NCBI RefSeq assembly: GCF_030161415.1
Contig: NZ_BSSU01000018.1
Location: 1-36,373 of the forward strand
From: Thalassotalea eurytherma
Lineage (GTDB): Bacteria; Pseudomonadota; Gammaproteobacteria; Enterobacterales; Alteromonadaceae
Length of the DNA stretch: 36,373 bases
Direction of reading: 5' to 3'
Both the position numbers and the translations under genes were made by a program. Shown one piece after another: positions 1-8,847 of this stretch. Each line of letters opens with the position of its first letter. The stretch's first letter is position 1. The notes beneath the pieces were generated by a model. The model was not told where the DNA came from, searched no databases, and saw only the letters and a list, made by a program, of their open reading frames with translations.

Positions 1-229
1 GACCTTCGTTAGTATGACCAATAGATACTGACCTTCGTCAGTATGACTCTGCCTCTACCTGTCATTGTGGCGCAGGCCGCAATCTCTTATATTCGGTTTA
101 TGTGTTGAGATACTGACCTTCGTTAGTATGACCAATAGATACCGACCTTCGTCAGTATGACCAATAGATACTGACCTTCGTCAGTATGACTCTGCCTCTA
201 CCTGTCATTGTGGCGCAGGCCGCAATCTC
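1..229. repeat. Compound palindromic repeat array
   Basis: The hairpin ATACTGACCTTCGTCAGTAT (8-bp arms around CTTC) recurs at 25-44, 110-129 (one mismatch), 139-158 (one mismatch) and 168-187, and the window opens inside another copy. Neighbouring hairpins are joined by the 9-mer GACCAATAG, giving a 29-bp period. Each run ends in the same 42-bp block (45-86 and 188-229), which holds a second imperfect palindrome with arms near ATTGTGGC and GCCGCAAT, like a REP element. So the higher-order unit (29-bp repeats plus 42-bp tail) is present twice, separated by 23 bp of other sequence. The array lies downstream of the minus-strand DM13 gene. Its function is unknown; it could be a REP-type nucleoid or RNA-processing site or a short-sequence mobile repeat. 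Confidence 0.85.
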
Positions 230-257
230 ATGGGTAACATACCAAGTACTGTATTGT

Positions 258-734
258 TTATTGATATTGAGCTGACGTTATAAACTCACCAAAGCTTTCG
301 CACCATATAATGAGGCTATTGTATTCTTCAGTGTTAATTCCTTGTGGAATGTTAGCGATAAAGTTAGTGAAGGTTAAAATGTCGTCAACTTCTACCATTG
401 TTGAATTCAAACGTTTAAAGTCAACTTCTGTTTCTACAAACGTAGGTGATAGGTAAAGTTTATAATTAGGACCCGGTGCGAGCTTTCCGGTAAACGTTAT
501 ATAATGTTCAGAAATAACAATGTCACCTTCTCCCCAATGCAATGCATCACTGTCTTTCAAGTCTCGCGTGAATGAGGTTGAAAACTTTCTATCAACAGAC
601 TTAGCTGCGATCTCTGTAGCACTTGGTGTTGGTGGCTCGGTGAGAATAGGTAAACTATAGATACCAACTGCAAAGCCAATAATGCCGATCGCTAAATGGC
701 TCATTACTAAAAGTAATTTGTTTTTTATATTCAT
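258..734 (-). CDS. DM13 domain membrane-anchored protein
   Basis: A 158-residue protein with one N-terminal hydrophobic segment (about residues 7-30), probably a signal anchor, followed by a single DM13 domain (about 50-158). The domain pattern is visible: a short Gly-containing strand (GEGDIVI), FTGKLAPGPNYKLYL, and a closing SLIIWCESFGEF with the conserved Cys. DM13 domains are predicted to be cytochrome-like or redox modules, and the conserved Cys is thought to be functional. The gene follows the DUF1569 gene by about 30 bp on the same strand, so the two are probably one operon, with this gene second. The substrate is not known. The family call is from recognised motifs. Confidence 0.75.
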   Translation of the reverse strand: MNIKNKLLLVMSHLAIGIIGFAVGIYSLPILTEPPTPSATEIAAKSVDRKFSTSFTRDLKDSDALHWGEGDIVISEHYITFTGKLAPGPNYKLYLSPTFVETEVDFKRLNSTMVEVDDILTFTNFIANIPQGINTEEYNSLIIWCESFGEFITSAQYQ

Positions 735-764
735 ATAAGTTTGATCATTGTTAAGCAGCTAATG

Positions 765-1301
765 TTAGCTAGTTATTTCAGTTAAGTGATTCAGTATATG
801 CATAACATGAGCGCGTTCATATTCATCTTTAGTTAGGAGTCCATAAGCAAAATGCTCCGCTAATCGGCCATTATATATTTGGAAATTATTTAAGGCTGTT
901 ATTAACCTATTATAAGATTCAGTTAAATCAACGTCTGCAGGCAGCATTGGAGCGCCAGGTATTGGTTCATCGAGACTATGTGTCATTTGCCCCTTCGCAT
1001 TAAAGGCACTAAATGCGAGGCTTCCCACAGTCAATTTAAATACTGGTGATTTATGTTCAGGGTAACCTGTTATCGACATTTCGATACTTTGAGCGCAGTG
1101 AGAGAATATTTTAGCAACGTCCCAGGTGCCCGTCGATTGATGAACTGCACCTTCTTTTAGTTGTCTTAACTTTGCTATTATTTTATCAATACTTAGGTCG
1201 TCTTGTGATTTAAGTAATTCCTCTCTATTTGCAAATAATAGCCCCGTTCCCGTCACGGCAGCGGTAATCAAAAATATCCGTCGACTAATTGGTTTAACCA
1301 T
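765..1301 (-). CDS. DUF1569 (DinB-like) exported protein
   Basis: A 178-residue protein starting with a twin-arginine-like signal (SRRIFLITAAVTGTG, residues 6-20), suggesting export, possibly in folded form. The rest matches DUF1569, a DinB/YfiT-type four-helix family. The visible histidines in HCAQSIEM, and in EHFAYGLLTKDEYERAHVMH near the C-terminus, are at positions where DinB-like proteins bind metal. The function is unknown for the family. It is first in a two-gene minus-strand operon with the DM13 protein. The start ATG at 1299-1301 has only a weak purine-rich ribosome site. Confidence 0.75.
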   Translation of the reverse strand: MVKPISRRIFLITAAVTGTGLLFANREELLKSQDDLSIDKIIAKLRQLKEGAVHQSTGTWDVAKIFSHCAQSIEMSITGYPEHKSPVFKLTVGSLAFSAFNAKGQMTHSLDEPIPGAPMLPADVDLTESYNRLITALNNFQIYNGRLAEHFAYGLLTKDEYERAHVMHILNHLTEITS

Positions 1302-1492
1302 TTAATTTCTTTTCATTGTGCTCTCGTATTGCTTAAAGATAACACGTAAGGTTTTTTAATGGCTAGGCCTACAATGCGTTCGTCGTTGATTTGTTACTGG
1401 TGATAACTTTTAACAATCAATTACGTAATTTGATTCGCTAAGTTAGTCGCTAAACGGCATAATAGCGCCCAAATTTAGCCAAGGTGTAAAAT

Positions 1493-2068
1493 ATGTCAGT
1501 TGAGCAAGTGTTAGTTGAGCGCAGTGGTAATAGCTGTGAGTTATGCAAAAGTAGCGATACATTATCTGTTTACCCATTACCACCAAGTAATGATGGCAGT
1601 GCTGATAGGGCGATATATGTTTGTGAAAAATGCTTAACGCAAATTGAGAAAAATGCAGACCTCGATGCTAATCATTGGCGTTGTTTAAATGACAGTATGT
1701 GGTCCCAAGAACCTCCTGTGCAGGTAATGGCTTATAGAATGCTAAATCGTTTATCTTCTGCTGAAAGCTGGGCTCAAGACTTACTCGACATGATGTATCT
1801 AGAAGATGATATCAAAACTTGGGCTGAGCAAGGTGTAGTTGCCGATGAAGACGCAGAGCCTACCCGTGATTTTAACGGTGCTATTTTACAAGACGGTGAT
1901 AATGTATCTCTTGCAAAAGATCTAGTCGTTAAAGGAGCTAACTTTACCGCCAAGCAAGGTACGAAAGTAAGAGGAATTGCCTTGACCGATAATCCAAAAC
2001 ATATAGAAGGTAAGGTCAACGGTACTCGTATAGTCATCATTAGTGAGTACGTTAAGAAAGCAAACTAA
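1493..2068 (+). CDS. yjdM: PhnA/YjdM family zinc-ribbon protein
   Basis: A 191-residue protein. It has an N-terminal zinc ribbon (CELC near residue 15 and CEKC near 44, typical of PhnA_Zn_Ribbon) and a C-terminal PhnA domain (about 126-190, DFNGAILQDGDNVSLAKDL ... HIEGKVNGTRIVI). Escherichia coli YjdM (formerly PhnA) is shorter, about 111 residues; the extra middle segment (about 55-125) is seen in many marine relatives. Despite the old name, the family is not shown to cleave phosphonates, and its molecular role is unsettled. The start ATG has AAGG about 9 bases upstream. A strong bidirectional terminator follows. Confidence 0.88.
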   Translation: MSVEQVLVERSGNSCELCKSSDTLSVYPLPPSNDGSADRAIYVCEKCLTQIEKNADLDANHWRCLNDSMWSQEPPVQVMAYRMLNRLSSAESWAQDLLDMMYLEDDIKTWAEQGVVADEDAEPTRDFNGAILQDGDNVSLAKDLVVKGANFTAKQGTKVRGIALTDNPKHIEGKVNGTRIVIISEYVKKAN

Positions 2069-2082
2069 TTGTTAAGAGATTA

Positions 2083-2116
2083 AAAAAGGCTGAGTAATCA
2101 ATTACACAGCCTTTTT
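2083..2116. terminator. Bidirectional intrinsic terminator
   Basis: The arms AAAAAGGCTG and CAGCCTTTTT enclose a further GTAAT/ATTAC pairing. The A-run on one side and T-run on the other allow termination of both the plus-strand yjdM and the minus-strand DUF885 gene, which converge here. Confidence 0.85.
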
Positions 2117-2137
2117 GTTATTTATCACTTAATAATA

Positions 2138-3982
2138 TTAAGCATTTGTTTGTTTGATGTATTCGTCTACTAACTCTTCTAATACATTAAGCGGTACAGG
2201 ACCATTTTTTAAGATAACGTCATGGTATTCACGAATATCGAATTTATCGCCTAGTGCCTGTTTTGCTTTCTCTCTAAGCTCAACAATTTTAAGCATACCG
2301 ATCTTATAAGCTGTCGCTTGTGATGGCATTACAACATGACGTTCAACCATTTTTACGGCATCTGATACAGCATTTGGCGTGTTAGTTGTGTAGTACTCGA
2401 TACCTTCGTCACGTGTCCATTGTTTAGCATGAATACCTGTATCGACTACTAGACGACATGCGCGCCATAATTCCATTGCTAAGCGACCAAAATCTGAATA
2501 CGGGTCTTGATACAAACCGATTTCTTTTGGAATTAACTCAGAGTATAAGCCCCAACCTTCAGTATGCGCCGTATAACGAGCAAACTTACGGAACATTGGA
2601 ATGCCTTCTAATTCTTGGTTAATTGCAATTTGCATGTGATGACCAGGAATACCTTCATGGTATGCTAGTGCCGCCATTTGGTATGTTGGCATCGCTTCCA
2701 TTTTGTAAAGGTTTGCATAGTATGTACCTGGACGTGAACCGTCTGGCGCAGGCTGTTGGTAGAATGCTTTACCCGCAGATTTTTCACGGAATGCTTCAAC
2801 ACGCTTAACAATCATGTCTGCTTTAGGCTTTGTTAAAAATAACGAATCTAAACGACCTTTCATGTCATCAATTAAGGCAACAGCTTCATCGATATAACGT
2901 TGACGTCCTTCTTCAGTATCGTCGTAATAGAACTGCTTGTCGTTACGCATGAACTCAAAAAATTCTGCTAGGCTGCCATCAAACTCAACTTGTTTCATAA
3001 TATCGCGCATTTCATTGTGAATGCGCGTAACTTCGCTCAGGCCAATTTCATGAATTTGGTCGGCTGTTAAATCTGTCGTTGTTGTGCGGTTTAATGCGTT
3101 GTTGAAGAAAGCTTCGCCATTAGGGAATTTCCAAGCACCGTCTTTTGTATCTGCTTTAGTTTCAAGTTCTGTTAGGTAGCTAACTAAACCTTCATAACCC
3201 GGTTTAAGGTGGTTAACTAGTGCAGTATTAACATCAGCGACTAGCTGTGCTTTTTCTTCATCAGCAATGTCTAATTTGTTTACTTTCTTGGTGAAGTCAG
3301 CAAGTAGCGTGCTATCTTCGCCTTCATCAAATGGCGCACCTACTAAGATGTTCTTTGAATCACGAATAACATGTGGGAAAACAAATTTAGGTGCGATGAT
3401 ACCTTTAGCTTCACGTAGTTTTAGCTCTTCAACTAATTGGCCAACCAGTACTTCAGCACCTTTAACACGTGAGATATAGGCTTGTGCTTCATCGGCATTG
3501 CTAATTGAATGTTGATTAATTAGAAACGCAGGCACTTGCGAGTGAATACCAAACATTTGATTTACAGGGTAGTTGTGGAATCGCCATTGGTAATCAGCAA
3601 TTTCATTTTCCAAACGTTGGGTAAATAAGCGATAACTAATCGTTGTTTGTGCGTCTAACTTTGAAACATTAATCGCTTTTACTTTAGCTAAGTTTTCTTT
3701 CGTAATTTCAAGTTCTTTAGCTTCGTTAGCTTGTGAAATATCGTCCCATTTGTCGTAATCTGATTTCATGCCTAAATACGTTTGCATCATAGGACTGCGC
3801 TTAACGCCTTGATTGAAAAGCTGATCAAACAATTGATTCGCTTTTTCAGATTCAGATAACGCTACAGTTTGCGTTTCTTGTGGAGTAACTTCAGGTTGCT
3901 TTGTTGTATTAGCTTCTTGAGTACATGCTGATAGCATGGTTGTACTAATAGCGATAGCTAATAGAGATTTTTTAAAAGACAT
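2138..3982 (-). CDS. DUF885 family lipoprotein, putative metallopeptidase
   Basis: A 614-residue protein with a lipoprotein signal peptide (lipobox LSAC, Cys20) and the full DUF885 fold. The hallmark HEGIPGHH motif is at residues 442-449, followed by TEGWGLYSE at 474-482. These resemble the zinc-binding HExxH and downstream Glu of gluzincin peptidases, so peptidase activity in the periplasm is likely but not proven for the family. The length is normal (about 600). It stands alone, convergent with yjdM and divergent from the acetyltransferase at 4102. The residues after the Cys (TQEANT) have no Asp at +2, which favours outer-membrane sorting if the Lol rule of E. coli holds. Confidence 0.88.
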   Translation of the reverse strand: MSFKKSLLAIAISTTMLSACTQEANTTKQPEVTPQETQTVALSESEKANQLFDQLFNQGVKRSPMMQTYLGMKSDYDKWDDISQANEAKELEITKENLAKVKAINVSKLDAQTTISYRLFTQRLENEIADYQWRFHNYPVNQMFGIHSQVPAFLINQHSISNADEAQAYISRVKGAEVLVGQLVEELKLREAKGIIAPKFVFPHVIRDSKNILVGAPFDEGEDSTLLADFTKKVNKLDIADEEKAQLVADVNTALVNHLKPGYEGLVSYLTELETKADTKDGAWKFPNGEAFFNNALNRTTTTDLTADQIHEIGLSEVTRIHNEMRDIMKQVEFDGSLAEFFEFMRNDKQFYYDDTEEGRQRYIDEAVALIDDMKGRLDSLFLTKPKADMIVKRVEAFREKSAGKAFYQQPAPDGSRPGTYYANLYKMEAMPTYQMAALAYHEGIPGHHMQIAINQELEGIPMFRKFARYTAHTEGWGLYSELIPKEIGLYQDPYSDFGRLAMELWRACRLVVDTGIHAKQWTRDEGIEYYTTNTPNAVSDAVKMVERHVVMPSQATAYKIGMLKIVELREKAKQALGDKFDIREYHDVILKNGPVPLNVLEELVDEYIKQTNA

Positions 3983-4101
3983 GAGACTTCCTATGTTATT
4001 ATTTTCATGCAGTGTTACTAATTACACGCTGATTTGCAAATATAGCAAGACCAACGGATATAATTCTACGATTAACGACAGACTATTTTCAGGCATTTAT
4101 C

Positions 4102-4542
4102 GTGACTAACCCTTTATCTCTGCGCAAAGCTTCGATTGCAGACAGAGCTTTCTTATTAAGCTTACGCAAATTAACGATGACTGAGCATTTAGCGACCGCT
4201 AATATTTACATGGATGATGTAAAACATTTAGAAAGGATAGATGAGTTTTTTGAAGATTCATTAATCGTTGAATATAAAGCTCAACCGATTGGCCTAATAA
4301 AACTCGCTCATTTGCCCGACCGGCTTCATATTAGACAGCTACAAATTATGCCTAAATTTCAGGGGAAAGGTGTAGGAGGAAAAATTCTACAACGAATTTT
4401 TAAACGGGCAAATCAATTGAACCTACCCGTGAGTTTAAACGTATTAAAAAAGAACCCTGCATTGCACTTATATCAACGCTATGGCTTTGAAATAAAGAAA
4501 GAAACTGAGCTCGAATATTATATGTTAGTTAAAAACACATAA
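4102..4542 (+). CDS. GNAT family N-acetyltransferase
   Basis: A 146-residue single-domain GNAT protein. Motif A, which binds the acetyl-CoA pyrophosphate, is clear at about residues 92-107 (QIMPKFQGKGVGGKIL, the Q/R-x-x-G-x-G/A type). The C-terminal LHLYQRYGFE segment is the usual motif B. It begins with GTG. The substrate cannot be read from the sequence; close families include small-molecule and protein N-acetyltransferases. It is a stand-alone gene transcribed away from the DUF885 gene. Confidence 0.85.
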   Translation: MTNPLSLRKASIADRAFLLSLRKLTMTEHLATANIYMDDVKHLERIDEFFEDSLIVEYKAQPIGLIKLAHLPDRLHIRQLQIMPKFQGKGVGGKILQRIFKRANQLNLPVSLNVLKKNPALHLYQRYGFEIKKETELEYYMLVKNT

Positions 4543-4625
4543 AAATTATCTTATAGCATTGACAAAAAAGAGAAAAAATAAAAAGATATAGCTGCTCGGA
4601 TGCGAAAATATAACAAGGAGTGATT

Positions 4626-5018
4626 GTGACTACGGCATTTATTGAAGCGAAACAATTGAAGTTAGCGATTCAACGTATTCCTGAACAATCAGAAATTACC
4701 CTTACGGTACTCATCAAATGTCGCACGATTGCTTACTACAAAGAAAATCCGATAGCGGCAAGTGGTATTGAAGCACTCGATAAGTTTGTTAAATTAATAA
4801 AGCCTATTCTCAATCAAGTTGACGCCCAGCTAACCTATCAATCAAAGCACTGTTTAAATATCAGTGATGAAGAACGCACGTCTTGGAATTATCAATTAAG
4901 GTTTAGCTTCGCTAATATTACCTCTGTTTTATCACTGCTAAGTTTAGAGGCATATCATGATGTCCTTAAGCACTTTTATGCAGGGGCAGATCAATTCGAT
5001 ACGGTTGTCTCCTACTAA
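4626..5018 (+). CDS. Hypothetical protein
   Basis: I do not recognise a family. It is about 130 residues, soluble, without signal peptide or membrane segment, and mixed alpha/beta by eye. Start choice: AAGGAG at 4615-4620 would overlap a GTG at 4620, while the GTG at 4626 sits 5 bases downstream of it, so 4626 is preferred (protein starts MTTAFIEAKQ). It follows the acetyltransferase by about 80 bp and may be cotranscribed. Confidence 0.6.
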   Translation: MTTAFIEAKQLKLAIQRIPEQSEITLTVLIKCRTIAYYKENPIAASGIEALDKFVKLIKPILNQVDAQLTYQSKHCLNISDEERTSWNYQLRFSFANITSVLSLLSLEAYHDVLKHFYAGADQFDTVVSY

Positions 5019-5175
5019 AGACCTAACAATTATTCACGCTGTTAATGATTTCTCTATGAAACTATAAAGACAATTAATGGTTGAGATAAGTTAGATCAAT
5101 AAGCCAATTTGGCTATACATGTTAGTATCAGCGTACTTAATTTGTTTAGATTTCTCAGGATTAATATAGTTTCTC

Positions 5176-6306
5176 ATGACATTTAATTCCTTTATACCAC
5201 CACAACGCACGTTGATGGGGCCAGGGCCTTCAGATGTAAGCCCTCGCGTACTTAACGCTTTATCTCGTCCGACAGTCGGCCATTTAGACCCAACCTTTAT
5301 TGGCATGATGGATGAGGTGAAGCAACTTTTACAATATGTGTTTCAAACCAAGAACACGTTTACCATTGCGTTATCAGCGCCAGGCTCTGCTGGTATGGAA
5401 GCATGTTTTGTCAATTTAGTTGAAGCTAAAGACAAAGTCATTGTTTGTCGCAATGGAGTGTTTGGTCAGCGCATGTTAGAAAATGTCACACGTATCGGCG
5501 CAACGCCAGTGGTTGTCGATTGCCCTTGGGGCGAAGCGGTAGATGTTGCAAAGGTTGAACAAGCACTTATTGAACACCCTGATGCTAAGTTTTTAGCCTT
5601 TGTTCATGCTGAAACTTCAACAGGTGCGTTATCTGATGCTAAATCACTTTGTGCGCTTGCCAAGGCTCATCAATGCTTAACTATTGTTGATGCTGTCACA
5701 TCATTAGGTGGTGTAGAGCTTAGAGTTGATGACTGGCAAATCGATGCTATTTATTCTGGCAGCCAGAAGTGTTTATCGTGTGTGCCTGGTTTATCGCCAA
5801 TTAGTTTTAGTGAGCAAGCTATCTCGGTGATTAATCATCGTGAAACACCTATTCAGAGCTGGTTTTTGGATCAGTCATTAGTTGTAAATTACTGGTCTGG
5901 GGAAGGAAAACGAGCTTATCATCATACAGCGCCAGTAAACTCTCTTTATGCGCTACATGAGTCACTGGTAATGTTACATGAAGAGGGCATTGAAAACAGT
6001 TGGCAGCGCCACAAGCAGATGCATGAACAATTGGCGGCAGGTTTAGCTGAGTTAGGTCTTGAATTTATCGTACCAGCGAATGAAAGATTGCCTCAACTGA
6101 ATACCGTCAAAATACCAGAAGGTGTTGACGATGCCGCCGTTAGAAACTACTTACTAGCGCATTACAATCTAGAAATTGGTGCAGGGTTAGGTGATCTAGC
6201 AGGCAAGGCATGGCGAATTGGTTTGATGGGCTATGCTGCACGCAATGAGAATGTTGCATTGTGCTTGGCTGCGTTAAAAGATGCACTAACACGTTTTGCT
6301 AAGTAA
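5176..6306 (+). CDS. Class V aminotransferase (alanine-glyoxylate type)
   Basis: A 376-residue PLP-dependent fold-type I aminotransferase. It shows the N-terminal MGPGPSDVSPRVL signature of the alanine/serine-glyoxylate aminotransferase group, Asp172 (VDAVTS) that would hold the pyridine nitrogen, and the PLP Schiff-base lysine Lys198 in SGSQKCLSC. The length is typical. The likely reaction is transfer of an amino group from alanine or serine to glyoxylate; ureidoglycine-glyoxylate and other substrates are possible in this family. A terminator follows and separates it from the convergent glyoxalase. The start has a CAGGA-like site upstream. Confidence 0.87.
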   Translation: MTFNSFIPPQRTLMGPGPSDVSPRVLNALSRPTVGHLDPTFIGMMDEVKQLLQYVFQTKNTFTIALSAPGSAGMEACFVNLVEAKDKVIVCRNGVFGQRMLENVTRIGATPVVVDCPWGEAVDVAKVEQALIEHPDAKFLAFVHAETSTGALSDAKSLCALAKAHQCLTIVDAVTSLGGVELRVDDWQIDAIYSGSQKCLSCVPGLSPISFSEQAISVINHRETPIQSWFLDQSLVVNYWSGEGKRAYHHTAPVNSLYALHESLVMLHEEGIENSWQRHKQMHEQLAAGLAELGLEFIVPANERLPQLNTVKIPEGVDDAAVRNYLLAHYNLEIGAGLGDLAGKAWRIGLMGYAARNENVALCLAALKDALTRFAK

Positions 6307-6322
6307 GGTTTTCTTCTGAATA

Positions 6323-6350
6323 AAAAAACGCGACTCATGTCGCGTTTTTT
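6323..6350. terminator. Bidirectional intrinsic terminator
   Basis: Perfect 12-bp arms AAAAAACGCGAC and GTCGCGTTTTTT around a TCAT loop, lying between two convergent genes and serving both. Confidence 0.92.
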
Positions 6351-6354
6351 GTTT

Positions 6355-6771
6355 TTACCAAGAACCGGTATTTTCCATACTTGCCCAGGGCTCTTGTGGT
6401 TCAAGTTTGCCAGCTTGTAGCAGTTCAATTGAAATACCATCTGGCGAAAGGACAAACGCCATATGCCCATCTCTTGGTGGACGATTAATGACAACGCCTG
6501 CATCCATGAGTTTCTGACAGGTTTCATAAATATTTTCTACGCGAAACGCTAAATGCCCAAAGTTTTTACCGTTGCCGTATGGTTCGGTTTCTCCCCAATT
6601 ATGAGTAAGCTCAACTTCAGGTTCACCCTCCTCAGTAGCTAAATAAATAAGTGAGAACTTTGCTTCAGAATAATCTTTTCTTCTGATTTCTTTTAGGCCG
6701 AGTAAGTCGCAGTAAAAGTGCATTGATGCGTCTAAATCAAGTACTCGAACCATTGCGTGTAAAAATTTCAT
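6355..6771 (-). CDS. gloA: Lactoylglutathione lyase-like VOC protein
   Basis: A 138-residue vicinal-oxygen-chelate protein resembling bacterial glyoxalase I. Two beta-alpha-beta-beta-beta repeats are evident, and the four metal ligands line up with E. coli GloA: His5, Glu54, His73 and Glu116. The family isomerises the hemithioacetal of methylglyoxal and glutathione to S-lactoylglutathione in the cytoplasm. It is slightly longer at the C-terminus ([15 protein letters not shown]) than the E. coli enzyme. Paralogous VOC enzymes with other substrates cannot be excluded. It is a single gene, convergent with the aminotransferase. Confidence 0.8.
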   Translation of the reverse strand: MKFLHAMVRVLDLDASMHFYCDLLGLKEIRRKDYSEAKFSLIYLATEEGEPEVELTHNWGETEPYGNGKNFGHLAFRVENIYETCQKLMDAGVVINRPPRDGHMAFVLSPDGISIELLQAGKLEPQEPWASMENTGSW

Positions 6772-6972
6772 GATTGTTTCCGCTAAGTGGTTTATTAGAT
6801 TGTTTTTAAAAATACGCGTTTGAGCATCGTTTGACTAGCGTAATTTGGTGAAATTTTTCAGATTTTATTATGGAACATTTAATCCATAATGATTGGAGTT
6901 TTTTACTATGTATCAAAAAAGCATTAACGATTACCATGTCTTCACTGTTTTGATTCCACAAAGAAATGCATT

Positions 6973-7106
6973 ATGTCACACCAAATTATTAAAGATTTAA
7001 ACGCTCGTTATACTGCTAAAAAGTATGATGCAACAAAGTGTATTTCATCGGAAGATATCGACGTGATTAAGCAGGTAATTCGTTTATCAGCGCCATCAAT
7101 AAACTC
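6973..7106 (+). pseudogene. Truncated nitroreductase (NfsB-like), N-terminus only
   Basis: From ATG 6973 the frame reads MSHQIIKDLNARYTAKKYD and goes on to VIKQVIRLSAPSINS, matching the first 45 or so residues of NfsB-type NAD(P)H-dependent nitroreductases. The next residues should be QPW; instead the frame runs on for a few foreign codons to a stop at 7132-7134. About three quarters of the enzyme is missing. The break is at the junction with the LysR remnant described next. Confidence 0.75.
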
Positions 7107-7174
7107 TTTGGCCAAACGAGTATACTTTTTGTGAGGGTATATCGCATAAATCGCCTTTTCCATCGTCGGCAAAG
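7093..7174 (-). pseudogene. LysR-type regulator remnant, C-terminus only
   Basis: The minus strand encodes ALPTMEKAIYAIYPHKKY followed by TRLAKEFID, which matches the C-terminal end of LysR regulators (IYAVYPHRR ... VRAFIDFL). An in-frame stop lies just upstream, so nothing else of the gene remains. Its end overlaps the nitroreductase fragment in the 14 bases 7093-7106, which can be read as nitroreductase PSINS on plus and LysR EFID on minus. The fragment is too short for a confident subfamily call. Confidence 0.5.
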
Positions 7175-7235
7175 CGGCTGTTTACAGTCATGTTAATAGA
7201 AAGCCTAGTGCCAGTAAATCCTATATCAACAAGAT

Positions 7236-7260
7236 AAAAAAAGCCGGTAATCACCGGCTT
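7236..7260 (-). terminator. Intrinsic terminator of the AbgT gene
   Basis: Stem AAGCCGGT / ACCGGCTT with an AATC loop. The A-run at 7236-7242 becomes the T-tail on the minus strand, just past the stop codon of the transporter gene. Confidence 0.88.
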
Positions 7261-7266
7261 TAATCA

Positions 7267-8847
7267 TTAAGGCGTATAGTAGGTTGGTGAGCCAGGCCCT
7301 ACAGGTAAACCAAACGCGAACACCCATATGTAGAACAATGCTACCCAGCCAATAAAGAAGGCAATACTATATGGCAACATCGTTGCAACCAAGGTACCTA
7401 TCCCCATATCTTTCTTGTATTTGCTTGCGACGGCGAGAATTAACCCAAAGTAACTCATCATAGGGGTGATCAAGTTGGTAACTGAATCACCTATACGATA
7501 AGCCGCTTGAATAGTTTCTGGCGCATAGCCAATTAACATCAACATAGGTACAAAAATTGGCGCTGTTGCTGCCCATTGAGCCGATGAAGAACCCAAGCTC
7601 AAGTTAATCAATGCACACATGAAAATAAACAGCACAAATACTTCAGGCCCGGTTAAACCAAGCGCTTGAAGTAACTCAGCGCCGTTAATCGCTAAGATCG
7701 TGCCTAGGTTAGTCCATTTAAAAAATGCGACGAATTGAGCGGCGAAAAACACGAGTACAATATATAAACTTAACGAGCTCATGCTCTTACTCATTGCGTT
7801 TATCACATCAACATCATTCTTCATGGTCCCAACGACCTTACCGTAGACAAAACCTGGAATCGCAAACATGATAAAGATGATAACAACAATGCCTTTCAAA
7901 AATGGCGAGCCCGTTACTTTACCTGTTTCTGGGTGACGCAAAATACCACTTTCAGGGACTATGGTTAGCGCCAGCAATGCGGCCAATAGAACAAAGCTGA
8001 CACCAGCCCATTTTAAACCTTTAACTTCAATAGGCTTTAGGTGTTCTATATTCGACACTAATTTTTCGCTTGCTTCATCTTCGTTGTATTTACCCAACCT
8101 TGGCTCAACTACTTTCTCGGTAATAAAAGTACCAAGACCGGCAATTAAAAACGTAGAAATAATCATAAAGTACCAGTTGGCTTCAGGACTTACTTCATAA
8201 GTAGGGTCAATAAGTTGCGCGGCTGTACCTGTAATACCTGACAATAATGGATCAATTGTACCGAGCAACAAGTTTGCGCTATAACCACCCGATACACCGG
8301 CAAATGCTGCAGCTAAACCAGCAAGTGGATGTCGGCCCAAACTGTGGAAAATCATGGCAGACAGCGGAATTAATACAACATAGCCAAGTTCTGAAGCGGT
8401 ATTTGACAAAATGGCGGCAAAAACCACCATAAAGGTTACGAGTCGTTCAGAAGCACCCATTACCATGCCTCTTAACGCAGCTGAAAGCATACCTGAATGC
8501 TCGGCAACACTAACACCTAATAGCGCAACTAAAACGGTGCCTAATGGTGCGAATCCTGTGAAGTTAGTGACTAGCCCAGAGAATATTTTCTGCAAACCTT
8601 CAGCACTTAATAAACTGACAACTTCAATGACACCATCCGGATCTCTACCAGCAGAGCCAATCGGTCTAGGATCTATTGCACTTAAGCCAAAGTAGTCAGC
8701 AACACCGCTAAATACGATGATAAACAAACAAAACATTGCAAATAATGTAATGGGGTGGGGAAGTAGGTTGCCTAGAAACTCAACCGTAGATAAAAAACGG
8801 TTAAACCAGCCATTTTTGGGCACTGGCTGATGAGTGGTTGTTGTCAT
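7267..8847 (-). CDS. AbgT family transporter
   Basis: About 526 residues with many hydrophobic segments and the AbgT family signatures: an N-terminal FLGNLLPHP segment, a SNTASELGYVVLIPLSAM helix-hairpin region, GVSGGYSANLLLGTIDPLL, and the C-terminal SLGSSSAQWAATAPIFVP. Family members import p-aminobenzoyl-glutamate (E. coli AbgT) or export sulfonamides and antimetabolites (MtrF, YdaH), using an ion gradient. An open frame extends upstream to 8973, but the Met at 8847 (MTTTTHQPVPKNGWFNRFL) fits the usual family N-terminus and has a purine-rich site upstream. It stands alone, with no peptidase AbgA/AbgB beside it, so the substrate is uncertain. Confidence 0.88.
   Translation of the reverse strand: MTTTTHQPVPKNGWFNRFLSTVEFLGNLLPHPITLFAMFCLFIIVFSGVADYFGLSAIDPRPIGSAGRDPDGVIEVVSLLSAEGLQKIFSGLVTNFTGFAPLGTVLVALLGVSVAEHSGMLSAALRGMVMGASERLVTFMVVFAAILSNTASELGYVVLIPLSAMIFHSLGRHPLAGLAAAFAGVSGGYSANLLLGTIDPLLSGITGTAAQLIDPTYEVSPEANWYFMIISTFLIAGLGTFITEKVVEPRLGKYNEDEASEKLVSNIEHLKPIEVKGLKWAGVSFVLLAALLALTIVPESGILRHPETGKVTGSPFLKGIVVIIFIMFAIPGFVYGKVVGTMKNDVDVINAMSKSMSSLSLYIVLVFFAAQFVAFFKWTNLGTILAINGAELLQALGLTGPEVFVLFIFMCALINLSLGSSSAQWAATAPIFVPMLMLIGYAPETIQAAYRIGDSVTNLITPMMSYFGLILAVASKYKKDMGIGTLVATMLPYSIAFFIGWVALFYIWVFAFGLPVGPGSPTYYTP

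Noticed and set aside
1-229. CRISPR array
   Set aside because: The linkers between repeats are constant 9-mers, the repeat is a simple hairpin, and no variable spacers or cas genes are present.
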